Of a stretch of DNA of 64,000 nucleotides, positions 12,101-24,700 are shown piece after piece. This DNA is from Dipteris shenzhenensis. Lineage: Eukaryota; Polypodiophyta; Polypodiopsida; Gleicheniales. Position numbers and translations under genes: made by a program. The stretch is taken from assembly GCA_047967505.1 (NCBI GenBank), contig CM106539.1, one strand, 5' to 3'. The notes below the pieces were generated by a model. It saw only the letters and a list, made by a program, of their open reading frames with translations. It did not search any database and was not told the origin of the DNA. The first letter of the stretch is position 1. The number at the start of each line of letters is the position of its first letter.

Positions 12101-15100
12101 TTCCAAGTATTCCTCTTTTCTTTGTCTGATCCTTGCCCACATAGCAGCCATGATGCTGCCCATGTGGCAATCTCTCAAACCCCAAGTTCACCCCCCCAAT
12201 GCGCTAGTCATATGGGGGCTGAGGTGAGCTTCCATATTCCAACACTAGGATGTGTCATCTACTAACTAACACAACTTACTACATATTAAATGTCAAGCCT
12301 AGTGGTCATAAGATAAATCAAGCTACCTACTAACTGCTTATACAAAGTGACATCCCCAACATCTCGTTCATAGTTAGGTCCATACACGAACGGATGGAAA
12401 TTCCATATGGCAACCGTACGTCATTCCGTACGGCCATCCTTACATGACCTTAAAAATCAGCTCCCAAACATTACAAAACTGCAATTTCGATGCAGTTTCC
12501 ATTTCGTACGCTATTATGTGCTTGTCCCGATTCCCGACTCATCCATACAACCGATTCACCTCCCGTGTTGGCCGACTTTGCTGGTCTCAAGGGCCTATAT
12601 AAGCAGCCCTTTGTCCGAAGATTCAACAAGCAGCCCTTCACGGTTCACCTTCCTTGCATTCCCAGCAACCAGCCCTTGTGCAGCCTCTACGGTCTATCGT
12701 CTACCTGCTCCTTCAAAACATCAAAGTACAACAACATCTACCTGCTCCAAACGTCAAGGTATGGCTATAGCCTATGGCTGCTCTCTTTTCCTATTTTCCA
12801 GCAGCTATGGCTGCTCTCTTCTAAGTTCTAGTTTAGTAACCTTTAGTTGATGGAGTCTAGAGATCTTCAACAGGGCTTCAAGTCCTCTTTTGCAAATTGC
12901 TCGTTTCCCTTATTTGCCCTCTTTTGCAAATTTGCAAGTTGCAAGTCTACAAATGGAAGACAAAAAGGACCACAATGGGAATTTGTAGAGGCGTTAAAGC
13001 CTTTGGGGAAGGGCCAATACACTTGTCAATGTAAATATTGCCCTCATAAATGGAATGGAGGACCGACCTGCATAAGGGCAGATTTTCTTGACCTTGGGGG
13101 CGTGGGAATGACAATACCGCTCCTCCCAAAAATGTGAAAGGTACTTGTGGAAGATTGCAAGCAAAGGCAGCTCTCAAAACGGCTGCAACACAGCTTCATG
13201 CAGATGTGGCTGATTTAGGGGATGCCTCGGTGAGCGGTACTACAAGTGGAAATGCATCTACATATGAGCCAAAACAAAAGAAACGGAAGATGTCAAGGGG
13301 AGCCTTGGCCAAGTCATGGGAGTCATAGGCACGAAAGGATGCAAACATTGCTCTCCGTCAAGTTTACTTTGCAGAGGATATTCCTCATTGGAAGGTGAAG
13401 AGCCCTTATTTTTTGGAGATGGTTCGTGCCATTGGCCAAGTTGGGCCCACCTTCAAGCCTTCGTCCTACAATGTTTTGCGCACAAACGAGCTAACTAATG
13501 AAGCAGTATGCATAGATCATGAGATGCTACAGCTCTAGGATAAGTGGAAAAAATATATACCTAGATGAATCTAGGAACATTCCCAAACTCATCCTCTAAA
13601 AACACAACATAGTGCAATTTCAATCTCACGATAGTCACTCATAAGATTGAAAACCATAAACTCCATCACGCATAGCAAGGACTAGCTACTATGACATCCC
13701 CACTGACATCATCGACACCCAACAGTGGGTGTAGACCATAGTATAAAAGTATGCTCTCACACACACAAATCCACACACCTACACATACTTGAGCATCCAT
13801 TTATACAAATTCTTCGTACTGAGTTTCTGTCAGCACTTCGGAGGTGAACGGCAAACTCAACCATGACGAAGGCTAGCACTAAAGGAGAAGGCTAATCCAA
13901 ATCTCTTCATTTAAGCTACAACTACTTATGAAGTCTAAACAATTTCATTTTAGTCTCTCCCATACAAGCATCTAAATCTAAATCTAGCTGATGGGGCAAC
14001 ACACCATTTAAGATAGAAAGAATTATCACAATACCAGCAAGCTGCAACTTGGACAAAAACTTCACAAGGTGAAATTTGCATGTCCGCTAATACGGCAGAA
14101 GCAGATACCTAAGTGGAAAAAATATGGCTGTAGCATAACTTGTGATGGCTGGACTGACACTCACAATGCCATCCTATAATCAATATCATAGTCTCGTGCA
14201 TATTTGGCTCAACCTTCTTGAAGTCAATGGACACAAGTGAGTAGTATAAGTCAAGCAAGTACGTCTTTGGGATATTGAGGGATGCCATTCTTGATGTCTT
14301 GATGTTGGGGCTGAAAATGTGGTGCAGGTGTATGGAAAATGCATCTAACTATGTGCAGGCAAGAGAAGTGATGGAGAAAGATTGGCCTCATATTCTCTAT
14401 ACTAGATGCACATGCCATTGCCTTGACCTCTTGCTTGAGGACATTGAAAAGCCTACATGGGTGAAGCCAGTGTTGGTACATGCTAATATGATTGTGACAT
14501 TTGTTACCCGAAAACACATCGTGTAAGCGATGTCGTAAGCGATGTATAGAAAATTCAGAAATAAGAAATTGGTGAAACCAGCACAAAGACGGTTTACTTA
14601 CATGTTTATCATGTTAGCAAACTTGTTAGTGTCACGCACTGTGAAAGTACAACAAGTGTTTTCTATTATATTGGGTGCTTCCTTTTGGCAAGATGCAAGA
14701 CTCATTGTTAACCTTGGTGCACCTATTTTAAAGATCCTACGCCTAGCTAATAAGGAAGGGGCTACCATGGGACTTGTATATGCTCTCACTGATCAGATGG
14801 TCAAGAAGATAGAAATATTGATGGGATTGACTTCTCAAAGCTGGCTGATGTTAGAGCCTTGTGTGTTGATAAGTGCAATATGATAGACTCTCCATTGTAT
14901 GTGGCAACCTTTGTTCTCCATCCTATTTGGAGAGAGAAAAATCCAAATGGTGACTAGGAGGTGCATGACGGGTGGATGGATGTCATAAAGCGATACACGA
15001 AGCATGATGTTGGGAGGCAAGGCAACTTATGTGGAGAGTTGGATATTTATAAGTCCATGTCAAACACATTTTCTCATGCAATTGCCAAGGATATAAAGAG

Positions 15101-17788
15101 AATGCATCAAGGGGTGAAATGGTGGGAGACATTTGGGGCCACACAAAATTTGCAACGGTTAACTCTTCGAGTGCTCTCACAAGGCACCTGTGCTTCTCCT
15201 TGTGGGAGGAATAGAAGCACATTCTCTCTTATCCATACTAAAGAAGGAATAGGCTGCTTCTAAAGAATACTGAGAAATTAATATATATCCATACTAATTT
15301 GTGTCTTATCTCCAAAGTCAAGAAAAGGGGATTTGAGAAGATAGAAATGACACTGGAAATGATCAACAAGGAGAAGGATAATCAAAGTCTGCTCGCTTTG
15401 CAAGTGGATACAGAGGGAGAAGAGATTGCAGCCCCTACTGTTACACTTAAAGAAAGGATGGATGTTACTGCAGCTTGCTCTAGTCTTTTGGAGTCCCATG
15501 GCGAGGCAGATGAGGATAATAGCGATGAGGAGAAGAAGGATGAGGGGAGGGTGCGGGCACTAATGTAGATGATAATGAGGATGAGGATTAAGATGCAGCT
15601 TAAGGCTTTAGCTGCATCGGTTGTGAATGGTGATGCATTTCAGCCTTCAAGCTTTATTTTTGGGCTGTGGCAACCTTTTCTTTATAATGCTTTGCCTTTC
15701 ATATTTTGGTGTAGTTACTAGTATCTACTTCCTTTGATCATGATGTTTTGGTGTAGTATTGGTCTATGATCTATGATTCTATCATTGACACTATGTATCA
15801 AACTCTAGAATCCAAATGACTCTAGTCTCTGGAGGTTGGACTCTTTCATGAATGATGAATCATGACTCATGAGTGATGACTTTAAAATTAATACAAGTTT
15901 TTTAAGTTTCATACTGAAAGTTTAGTAGCTCTATGTCAATTTAATGTGTACAATGTATGTTTTTTTGATCTTTTTTTTTGTAAAATTAGGGTCACGTATG
16001 TTTCAACCAAGGGGCCGAACCATACTCCAATCATACTTATGTACTCCTATGACATATGTGTATGGTGACGTATGGAAAAAACATGGATCTCGTTCAATCC
16101 TTCAAAATTACTTATATTTGATAGACATACCAAAGCTAATATTCTGTTTGAAAATAAATCCTACCGGCAACGGTAATAAATGTGCCTTCTTGCCCTCAAG
16201 AACAAATTGTCTGATTGTATCTTGACAGTCCCTAGATAACAAAACAAAAGATCAAACTCAGATTTCTAGAACTTTCAAACAAGAGCTGAGATATGGTTCA
16301 CTTCAATGTCTTGTGAAATCCTCCCAAAAAAAAGTATTTTCAAAAGAAAAATGACGCCAGAGGGATTTAATCGACAAAAATAGCTCAAAAGTGCAAGAAT
16401 GCCTTACCCTAATCCGTCATGAGGTTCCCAAGAATCTTCACTTTCCTTATATCCTTTCCAATGAACCTTCAATACAAAATACCAAATTCACAAAGAACTT
16501 GAAAAGAACAGATAACTTCAAAAAGCACGTAGGGCCTTCTCATCAAAAAGAACACCGATATTACTTGCAAGAGAATCACCTTAAATTCAAGCCCAGATTG
16601 CTTGGAAGAAGAAGAACCAACACAGCGAACACCAACAATTTTTTCAACTTCGAACTCCCCTTCGACCAATTCAGAAGAATCGTTGCTATCATTTGCAAGG
16701 TTGAAAGATAAAGAACTTTCTGACGTATTACTTTCATACACAACACCTTCTGATTTACAATAGTCCTCGCATAGATTATGCCATTGCTTAATTAGAGCAA
16801 GAAAGTCTTCTGCAGCCTCATTCCGAACCTACACCAGTATTTCTTTCAGTGAGAAATAGTTGATCGAGATGATTATGTTCAAAAATGTATAATACAGATT
16901 TGCAACACAAAACCTGTGTTTCAGGATGGTTGTATTTCAGACTTTTACAAGCATGCTCATTCAAATCAACCGCCCATCTCTGCAATAAACGATTAGAGCA
17001 TTACTTTTGGTTAAGACAATAGAGCTTTTTCAAAGATAAACAATATCTCTTTTTTTTTTTTTAAGATAAACAATATCTCATTGTTGAAAAAGAATTGGCA
17101 ATTACACATTTTTATCATAAGTTCCATTAAGCAAATTGAGATAGGTTTAAGGATTCAATCCTTTAACACAAACATAATCAAAGAGAAAAATCAGGCAGCA
17201 GCATGATATAAAAGCTTACAGTGACCAGTTTTACACCAGACAAAGAAGCCCCCATACATAGTCCAGTTGACATTCCTCCACAACCTGAATACAGATCAAG
17301 AAGGGCCATATCTTCCATCTTTGGGGGTCTTTTAGCAATACCATTCTCCTTCTCAACCTTACGTGCAAAAACCCCACTAGCTTCTTGTTGTACTGTTGAT
17401 GAATCATTACATAGAGTAGAGTTTGTGTCACTGCTGGTTGATTCATCATCTGAAAGATAACAACAAACACTTCAGGCTGGCATAGAGAGGGAGTCCAATG
17501 GATGGAGAGATGGTGGCTACATGCCGTAGATATCCCAAAGGAAGAAGGGGAATCATAGAGCTAGTCATGCAGAAAATAGTACAGAAATTATGGCAAGATC
17601 CGGGAACAAAAATGGAATTCTATAAGCAAGAGAAACCCAATAGAGGAGTACGAAATGCAGGAATTGCAATAAACTTTTGGAGCCGATAGGTTGACCCCAA
17701 GCACATACTAACCACATGAGCCACTATTATTATGGTAGTGGCTTCTAGTCCCATAGATTTTGTAGGATCACAAGTGGACTTCAATAGG

Positions 17789-17841
<53 letters not shown>

Positions 17842-18834
17842 CCCTGTGTATTACGAGCATAGTTACCGGGGAATGGGAACGTTCTGAAAATTTGGACCCA
17901 AAACAGGAACGTCCTCAGAAGGGGGCACAGGAACCAATACACCACATCATACACGACACATCATCATATGACATTAAACTATGCTAGAAAATGAAAGAGA
18001 CTAACATTTTACAGCTTTAAATTTTCTATATCAGCTCTAAATACCCATTTGAAACTATGAAAGAGCCCATTAAAAATTAAAATTTATTAAAAAAAAGTTT
18101 CATGTGACGGTTCCGCCTTGCTTCCCAAAACGGCATTCCAAACGTAAAACGCCATTCCATGGTAACTATGTTAACAAAGAGGTCAGCATCATTGTCTTTT
18201 CAAAGACGGTTTCGGATCCGTACCTAGCTTCTTGTCCTACCCAAGCCAAAGATGCTTGACAGCCTTCATCCATGAGGCCATACGACAAAGGGAGCGGGTG
18301 GGCCACATAGGAGAGATCATGACACATAGTGAAACTTCACTCAAAGCATGATCATTGAGTTCTTTCAGCTATGACCAACAGGACTAGCTAAGGGAACAGC
18401 AGCAAGGACCCAAGCCAGAGTCAAAGACACCAAACTCGCCAACTATTGAGGCACATATCACATTAGGGGACCTTCCTTCCATGCTCATTAAACCAGATGC
18501 ACGACCCATAGGAGTGACTATGGTACTTATTCGTCATCACAGGGCTACAATCAAGAGACTACAACGAGCTGCATATGTTGACAGTACAAGTGCTCTATCA
18601 CCAAGTTTATGCCACCACAACCACCTCACACATCGACGCCTCCTCTTAGGGTTGACAGTCTTTTTGGCTTCGACTTCATGAGTTCAGAGAGTTTTTCTCC
18701 ATTATGACCAAGATCATGGATTTTCTTTTACATTTGTTCTAAGTGCTGATACCCCCTAGAGGCTCCATCCCTCCCTCAACTTATTGTATCAACTTCTTTT
18801 AGTCTCATAGACCCTTTTTGGTCTTTTGAAGACT

Positions 18835-18887
<53 letters not shown>

Positions 18888-19154
18888 GCAAGGGCTGCCA
18901 AAAAGGATGGAAAACGAGTAGTTTATCATGAAGGCGTAGCCCTAATCAGAGAGTTTAAATCAAAACCAAAAGACTCTCAATCTTAAACTGATGAATGGCT
19001 GTTTACTCTTTCAGACTATTATGTAGGCACTCTAAAATAATGAGGGTTGCTTTTTGCACTCCTTGGGAGCTGCCATGTGCCCTCCCTAGTAGATGTACTA
19101 GAGGGTTTCTTGCTGTCCCCATAGACCTTTTGGTCTCCAGTGAACGTTAATAGA

Positions 19155-19191
<37 letters not shown>

Positions 19192-21723
19192 TCTCTCCCC
19201 CCACTGACCAAGAGGTCAACCGGCTTTTCAGTACTGCCTCCTTTTCAATACAGCCTCGACGCTCCACCATCTCCTCTCTCCCCCACTAACCAGGAGGTCA
19301 ACCGGCTCATTCAAGCAAATCTGCTCCAGCTCCACACCTGGCGGACATGGTTTCCTCACTCCGAGCTTCCTGTGAAGCTCGACTTCTACCGCCGACACTG
19401 CCTCCAGATCTCACAGGAGGGCTTCATCACACCTCCGGGTTACACACAACTTCATATACCACATGCTTTTCGAATCTCCCTCGGTCAGTTTAGGGTCTCG
19501 TCACACCGATTACGGATCGAGAGTGGACGCGCAGAGGGTATCCCACGAGAGGACCGCCTTTGCCCACTTTGCGACTTACAGGAGATCGAGTCGGAGGAGC
19601 ATTTTGCTTTCAGATGTCCTATCTATTATGCCATTCAAGGCCGATACCACTGCCTCTTCCGCAACGGATTCGGCTCCCTCCCACACATGCTACAATTCCC
19701 AGATCAACGGTGCCTTGCCGCTTTCTTACATGAGATGACCCGCCACCGAGATACTTCTCTCCGAGCACGGCGACACGAGCAGCACACACAGCGTGAGGAC
19801 ACCCAGCGGCCTATCACTGACTTCTTTCAGCCACAGGATACCTCTTCTCAATCTAGCCGACGACGCGGACGTGAGCGAGAGCCAGAGTCACAACAACTGC
19901 GTCAGCGGACAGACTCACGCATCCAGGTCCATGACATCTCGTCTCTGCTCTCGGCCCACCCCACTGGGGTTACCGTTGCCCTCATCCACAGGGCCACCCG
20001 CCGCCCCCGACGACCGAGCTCGACTAGGCCGCGTGACGTCAGAGGCCAATCATCTATCGCAGGGTTTTTTCCGACTTTCCATTTGACGGCCCCTCTATGA
20101 TTGGTCTCTGACGATCACCACCTGCACATGTATACGGTATCTCCCCCCTCTGCCCCACTTTTTTGTGCCCCCCCCTTCTTCTTTGTATCATCTGGAGGTA
20201 GACACGTATTTTTTTGTATCAGGACTAGACACATAGTCCTTCATAACCTCTTTTTTGTAGAAACGGTTGGTTGGCCCGTTTTGAGACCACCACCGTTATG
20301 CTCATTGTATCAGTTATCTTTAGTCTCATAGACCTTCACGGTCTCCGGAAGACTTTAATAAACTTTCTTTTTTTCTTTCTTTCTTCAACCTCTTATCTCC
20401 ATATAACCTCTCCGTACAACTCTATACAGTCCCATATTGTACAATCCCATCAACCTCTCCGTACAGCCCTGTAAGCCTTCCGTACAGCCCTATCAACCTC
20501 TCCATACAGCCCCGTAGTATCTAACATACAACCTTGTATAGTTCCGTAAGAGTCCGTCGTACCTACCTCTCCATTAGTCGTCGTCGTACACACACTCTCG
20601 TCGTAGTACCTCTCCGTACAGTCCTTTCCCACCCCCTCACCCCAGGCTAAGCTGAGCTCTTTGGGGGTTAGCTTCAACAAAAGGGCACATCTAAGTTTGC
20701 ACAAGCCACTATGGAACTCCCGAAGATGAAGACTTTCGCCTCTACACCGATTAGAAAGCCCTCCTACTCTAACGTTGCAACTTCCATATCGACACCCAGC
20801 CCCTATGCATTGCACTACAAGCGAAGGATTGGATCTGATCCACAAGAGCAAATATACTTTCTATAGCAAGAAGTGAGAGAGCTCAGGCTTATGGTTGCAG
20901 CTCTTGGAAGAAAGGTGAAGCAGATGGAGAGCAAAGGCAATCAAGAAATTATTGCAAAGGTTATGGAAAAATACAACACATCTACAATAGCGCCAACACT
21001 TGTCTCCACGGTTGAAGAGATGATCACCACTCAAGTAAGCTCAGCCAAGAAAGGGATGGCTATTCTAGCCAACAACAAAATCAACAAAGCGGATCTATAT
21101 ACGGAGGTAAGAGAGCAAGAAGCCATAGCATAAAACAATAAGAGATTGCGCATAGGTGGGCTGCTAGAGGATAGTATGGGCTGTCTAGTATATGATTTTA
21201 CGGAGGGATACACAATAGAAGAGAAGATCACAAGTCTCAAGAAGGAGATACCACAAATAGAATGGGATGAAACTGACATCAGTTGGATCTCTCAGAAGGG
21301 AACACAAGTACAAGTTGAGTTCACAAAGAGGACAAGTAGAGTCAAGATTGTCCGACAGACAAACAAATTGAAAGGCACACGGGTATGGATATCTGAGGAG
21401 CTTATCCCGAATCAACTCAAACAAAGGAATGTTGAACTTACTAAAGTGAAGGATGCACGGAAAGATGGAAAATGGGCAGTATATAGGGATAGAAAAGCCT
21501 TGATCCGTGATTTCTAATCCTAACCCAAAGACTCTTAGTCTTAAACTGATGTTGCTCAAGCCGTTTTTTTTCCCCTAAGATAAAATTAGTAGCTAGTTAC
21601 GCATCTAAATAAACTGGGGCTGCGTTGATATACTCCCCCAAAGACTCTCAATCTCTAACTGATGATGTTTTTCGTGTGTGTTTTTTTGTCCCATAGACCC
21701 GCGAGGTCTGCTCTGGATGTTAA

Positions 21724-21782
<59 letters not shown>

Positions 21783-24700
21783 GTGGAGGGGGTGAGGGAT
21801 GCCGTAATAAAACTTCATAATGCCCGAGCGAAGGATCATGAGGGGCTATGCTCTAAGTTCATTGCCTATGGGATTAACATCCTAGCCTCGATCCTAGTGA
21901 AGCTTTTTAATGAAGCTGTCTATTTAGAGTTTCCACGCACCTGGACTATTAACATTATTTCACCTATCCACAAGGCAAGGGATCCCATGAGCCCGGAGAA
22001 TTAGAGGACCATTATGATTGGACATGTGATGTCCAAGATCTATGCATCCGTGCTTGATTCTGAGGTCAGCCGATTTGCGGAGTGTCAAGGACTTAGAGCA
22101 ACAAGACAAGCTGGTTTCCGACCATTATGATTGGACATGTGATGTCCAAGATCTATGCATCCGTGCTTGATTCTGAGGTCAGCCGATTTGCGGAGTGTCA
22201 AGGACTTAGAGCAACAAGACAAGCTGGTTTCCGACGTGATCATGGCACTATGGATCATATTCTCACGCTCAGGTGTGTCATCGAGGAGACGAGGGCACGA
22301 AAACAAAGGGTCTATTGTTGCTTTGTGGATATCAACAAGCATTTGACACAGTCCCGAGAGCCCGCCTCATACATCGCCTACAAGATTTGGGGTATGAATA
22401 GGAGATCATTTGGGCTGTCATGGAACTTTACGAGCGAGTTGCAAGCAGAGTCCGAGCAGAGGAGTCCGAGCAGAGGCTAGGTGGACAAATGAGATCATGA
22501 GCACTATTGGGGTCAAACAGGGGTGTCTTTTATCACCCACTCTGTTTGGCCTTTACATAGACGAGCTCGAGACAATGATGCAGGCACAAGGGGGTGGGTT
22601 GCTCTCTCATTGGCACGTTGATCTAGATATTGCTTTATGCAAACGATGTGGCTCTTCTGTCTTCCTCTGCAGAGGGACTTCATAGACACCTGGAAGCACT
22701 TCAATATTTTTGTGACTCCCATGATTTAAAGGCTAACCTGGGTAAAACCAAGGTTATGATCTTCAATACATCTCGAGCCATCATGCGCCAGAAGCAGTTT
22801 ACGTTTGTTGGGTCACCTATTGAGATAGTTTCATCATATACATATCTAGGGGTTGTCTTCTCCGGGCCCATCTTCACTATGAGACTTACGATGCAAGCAT
22901 GCTTGGGCAAAGGATACGCATCATTGGCCAGACTAGAGAGGCAATGCTTCCGCTCACACTTCCACGATCCACAGACCAAGGGGCTACTATTTGACTCCTT
23001 GGCCCGCCCAACGGGCATGTATGGCAGCCCTTGTTGGGGGCCATATCTATCCGATACAGAGTGGACACGAATGGAGCAACTAGAGATGCTCATGCTATCA
23101 CGGATGATTCGCAGTAAGCCATCAATTCTTCACCAGATCATACAGGTTGAGTTTGGTTCATCTCCGCTACAACTAGATACTGCATTTCAGGTTATCACAT
23201 ATCTGTACCAAGTCAGAGAGTATGGGGATTACCCTTCCGAACGCAAGAGGCTGCCATGGTTAGCATTGTGTTCCTCTATGATACTCTCACCAGGAGGTGA
23301 CTAGAGATGCTGGTATGCACACACAGAGAGATGGTTTGAGAGGTTGGGACTCCACATGGATAGACTCCCTCCCTTCCAATACAATTTGGATGCTCCTTTC
23401 TCCGCCCTCATGTCAAACGATGTCAAACAAGTGATCCTCACGATCTCTTACAGCTACACACATTCCGGACCTGGTTGGCACCGAGCGAAATCCCAGTGAA
23501 GCTTAGCTTCTACAGAGATCATTGCTTACATATCACAGATGAGGGTTTCATTGATCCACCAAGGTACACCCGGATCCACTTACCCCACTCATTGAGGATC
23601 TCTATTGGGCACTTCCAAGTCTCTTCACATAAAGAGTGGCAAGGCAGAGCGTCTACCTAGGGAGAGGCGCGCACATTATGCGATATGCACGAGGTTGAGA
23701 AAGAGGAGCACATTATGCGATATGCTGGAGGTGGGTCTAGGCACATGGGATAAGTCGATCTGTGGCTGGTCTGGAATATCATATAAAGTGGAAGTATAGG
23801 CAAGCCAAACCTACGGGTCTGTAAGAGGAGTTTGAGATTTCAAGCGAAGGAATTTCTTCCAGAATTCCTTGGAATCACAGCTGAAAAGTAAACTTTTCAG
23901 TTCCTCCTCATTCCGGGATAGAAATTGGCGCTTTTTGCATCGCACCAAACGCTTGTAACTCTTCTTGGTCTCAATGAGGAGGGGAGACTTCTCCTGTGTC
24001 TCAAGGCGAAGGTTCCTGCGGAGTTCTTTACACTCCTCATCATACCATCCATTACAAGGCACAAGACCGACTGGTGGAGGACCGGATGTGTGGCAAGTGA
24101 CAAGGAAGGACTTGTGGGCTGCCGAGATGTCCGGTAACTGTACGACGCATGCTGCCGGCCTCAACGTCTAATCTGTGGGAAGATACCCTGAGCTGGCCCA
24201 AGGCAATCCTGAGTGAGTGCAACATATGAACGCCGATATATCCTGGGGATATGATGAAGACATCCTCTGAAATCCTGAGAAAATGGTCACGATATGTGAC
24301 CATCTTCGTAGGAAGCTCCGTGGGATGAACCCAAGTGCGAAACGTGTGTAGCTGCAACAAATCTGCCCTAATAACCTGACTGAGCTCATGTCGAGTGAGA
24401 GGGAGGCGAGGGGCATCTATGCTGTATCGAAATGGTGGCAACCTATCCATATCCAAGCCCAACGAGGTGAGCCATGTGGAGAGTGTGTGGTACCAACAAA
24501 AAGTATGACCTCTCTCCGCCAACATCTGCGAGGATGTCAGTGCTAGCCACGGTAATCGTGCTCTGCATGCTGCTGAGTCTCCGAGCACCGTGATACTATG
24601 CAAGTATGTAACTGACTGAAATGCTGCATCTAGCGCTAGGGGTGTAGCTCCGAACTCTGCGAGCATAATCTGATGCGGTACCGTGGGCTTCGCTCTGATC

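Larger units (their letters stand above)
7280..16164 (-). other. CMT intron 11 (8.9 kb, transposon-filled)
   Basis: GT-AG intron between the LPLP and [14 protein letters not shown] exons. Holds a LINE, two LTR fragments and a hAT pseudogene. The stretches 7280-9430 and 15600-16164 show AT-rich sequence with no supported feature. Confidence 0.85.
20386..21778 (+). mobile_element. ORF1-only non-LTR element, copy III
   Basis: ORF1 (20711-21517), about 170 bp of 3' UTR with the motif aaagactctyarTct twice, then tail module GTCCCATAGACC CGCGA GGTCT (21688-21707), TTAAT and (CT)n to 21778. No reverse transcriptase between ORF1 and tail. Confidence 0.8.

Noticed and set aside
11369-12227. Pro/Leu-rich ORFs in the second LTR region
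   Set aside because: Same reason: LTR sequence homologous to 3276-4513.
13690-13760. tRNA-like A and B boxes suggesting a SINE head
   Set aside because: The B-box-like ggttttcaatc is poor and lies in the middle of the insertion, not at an end.
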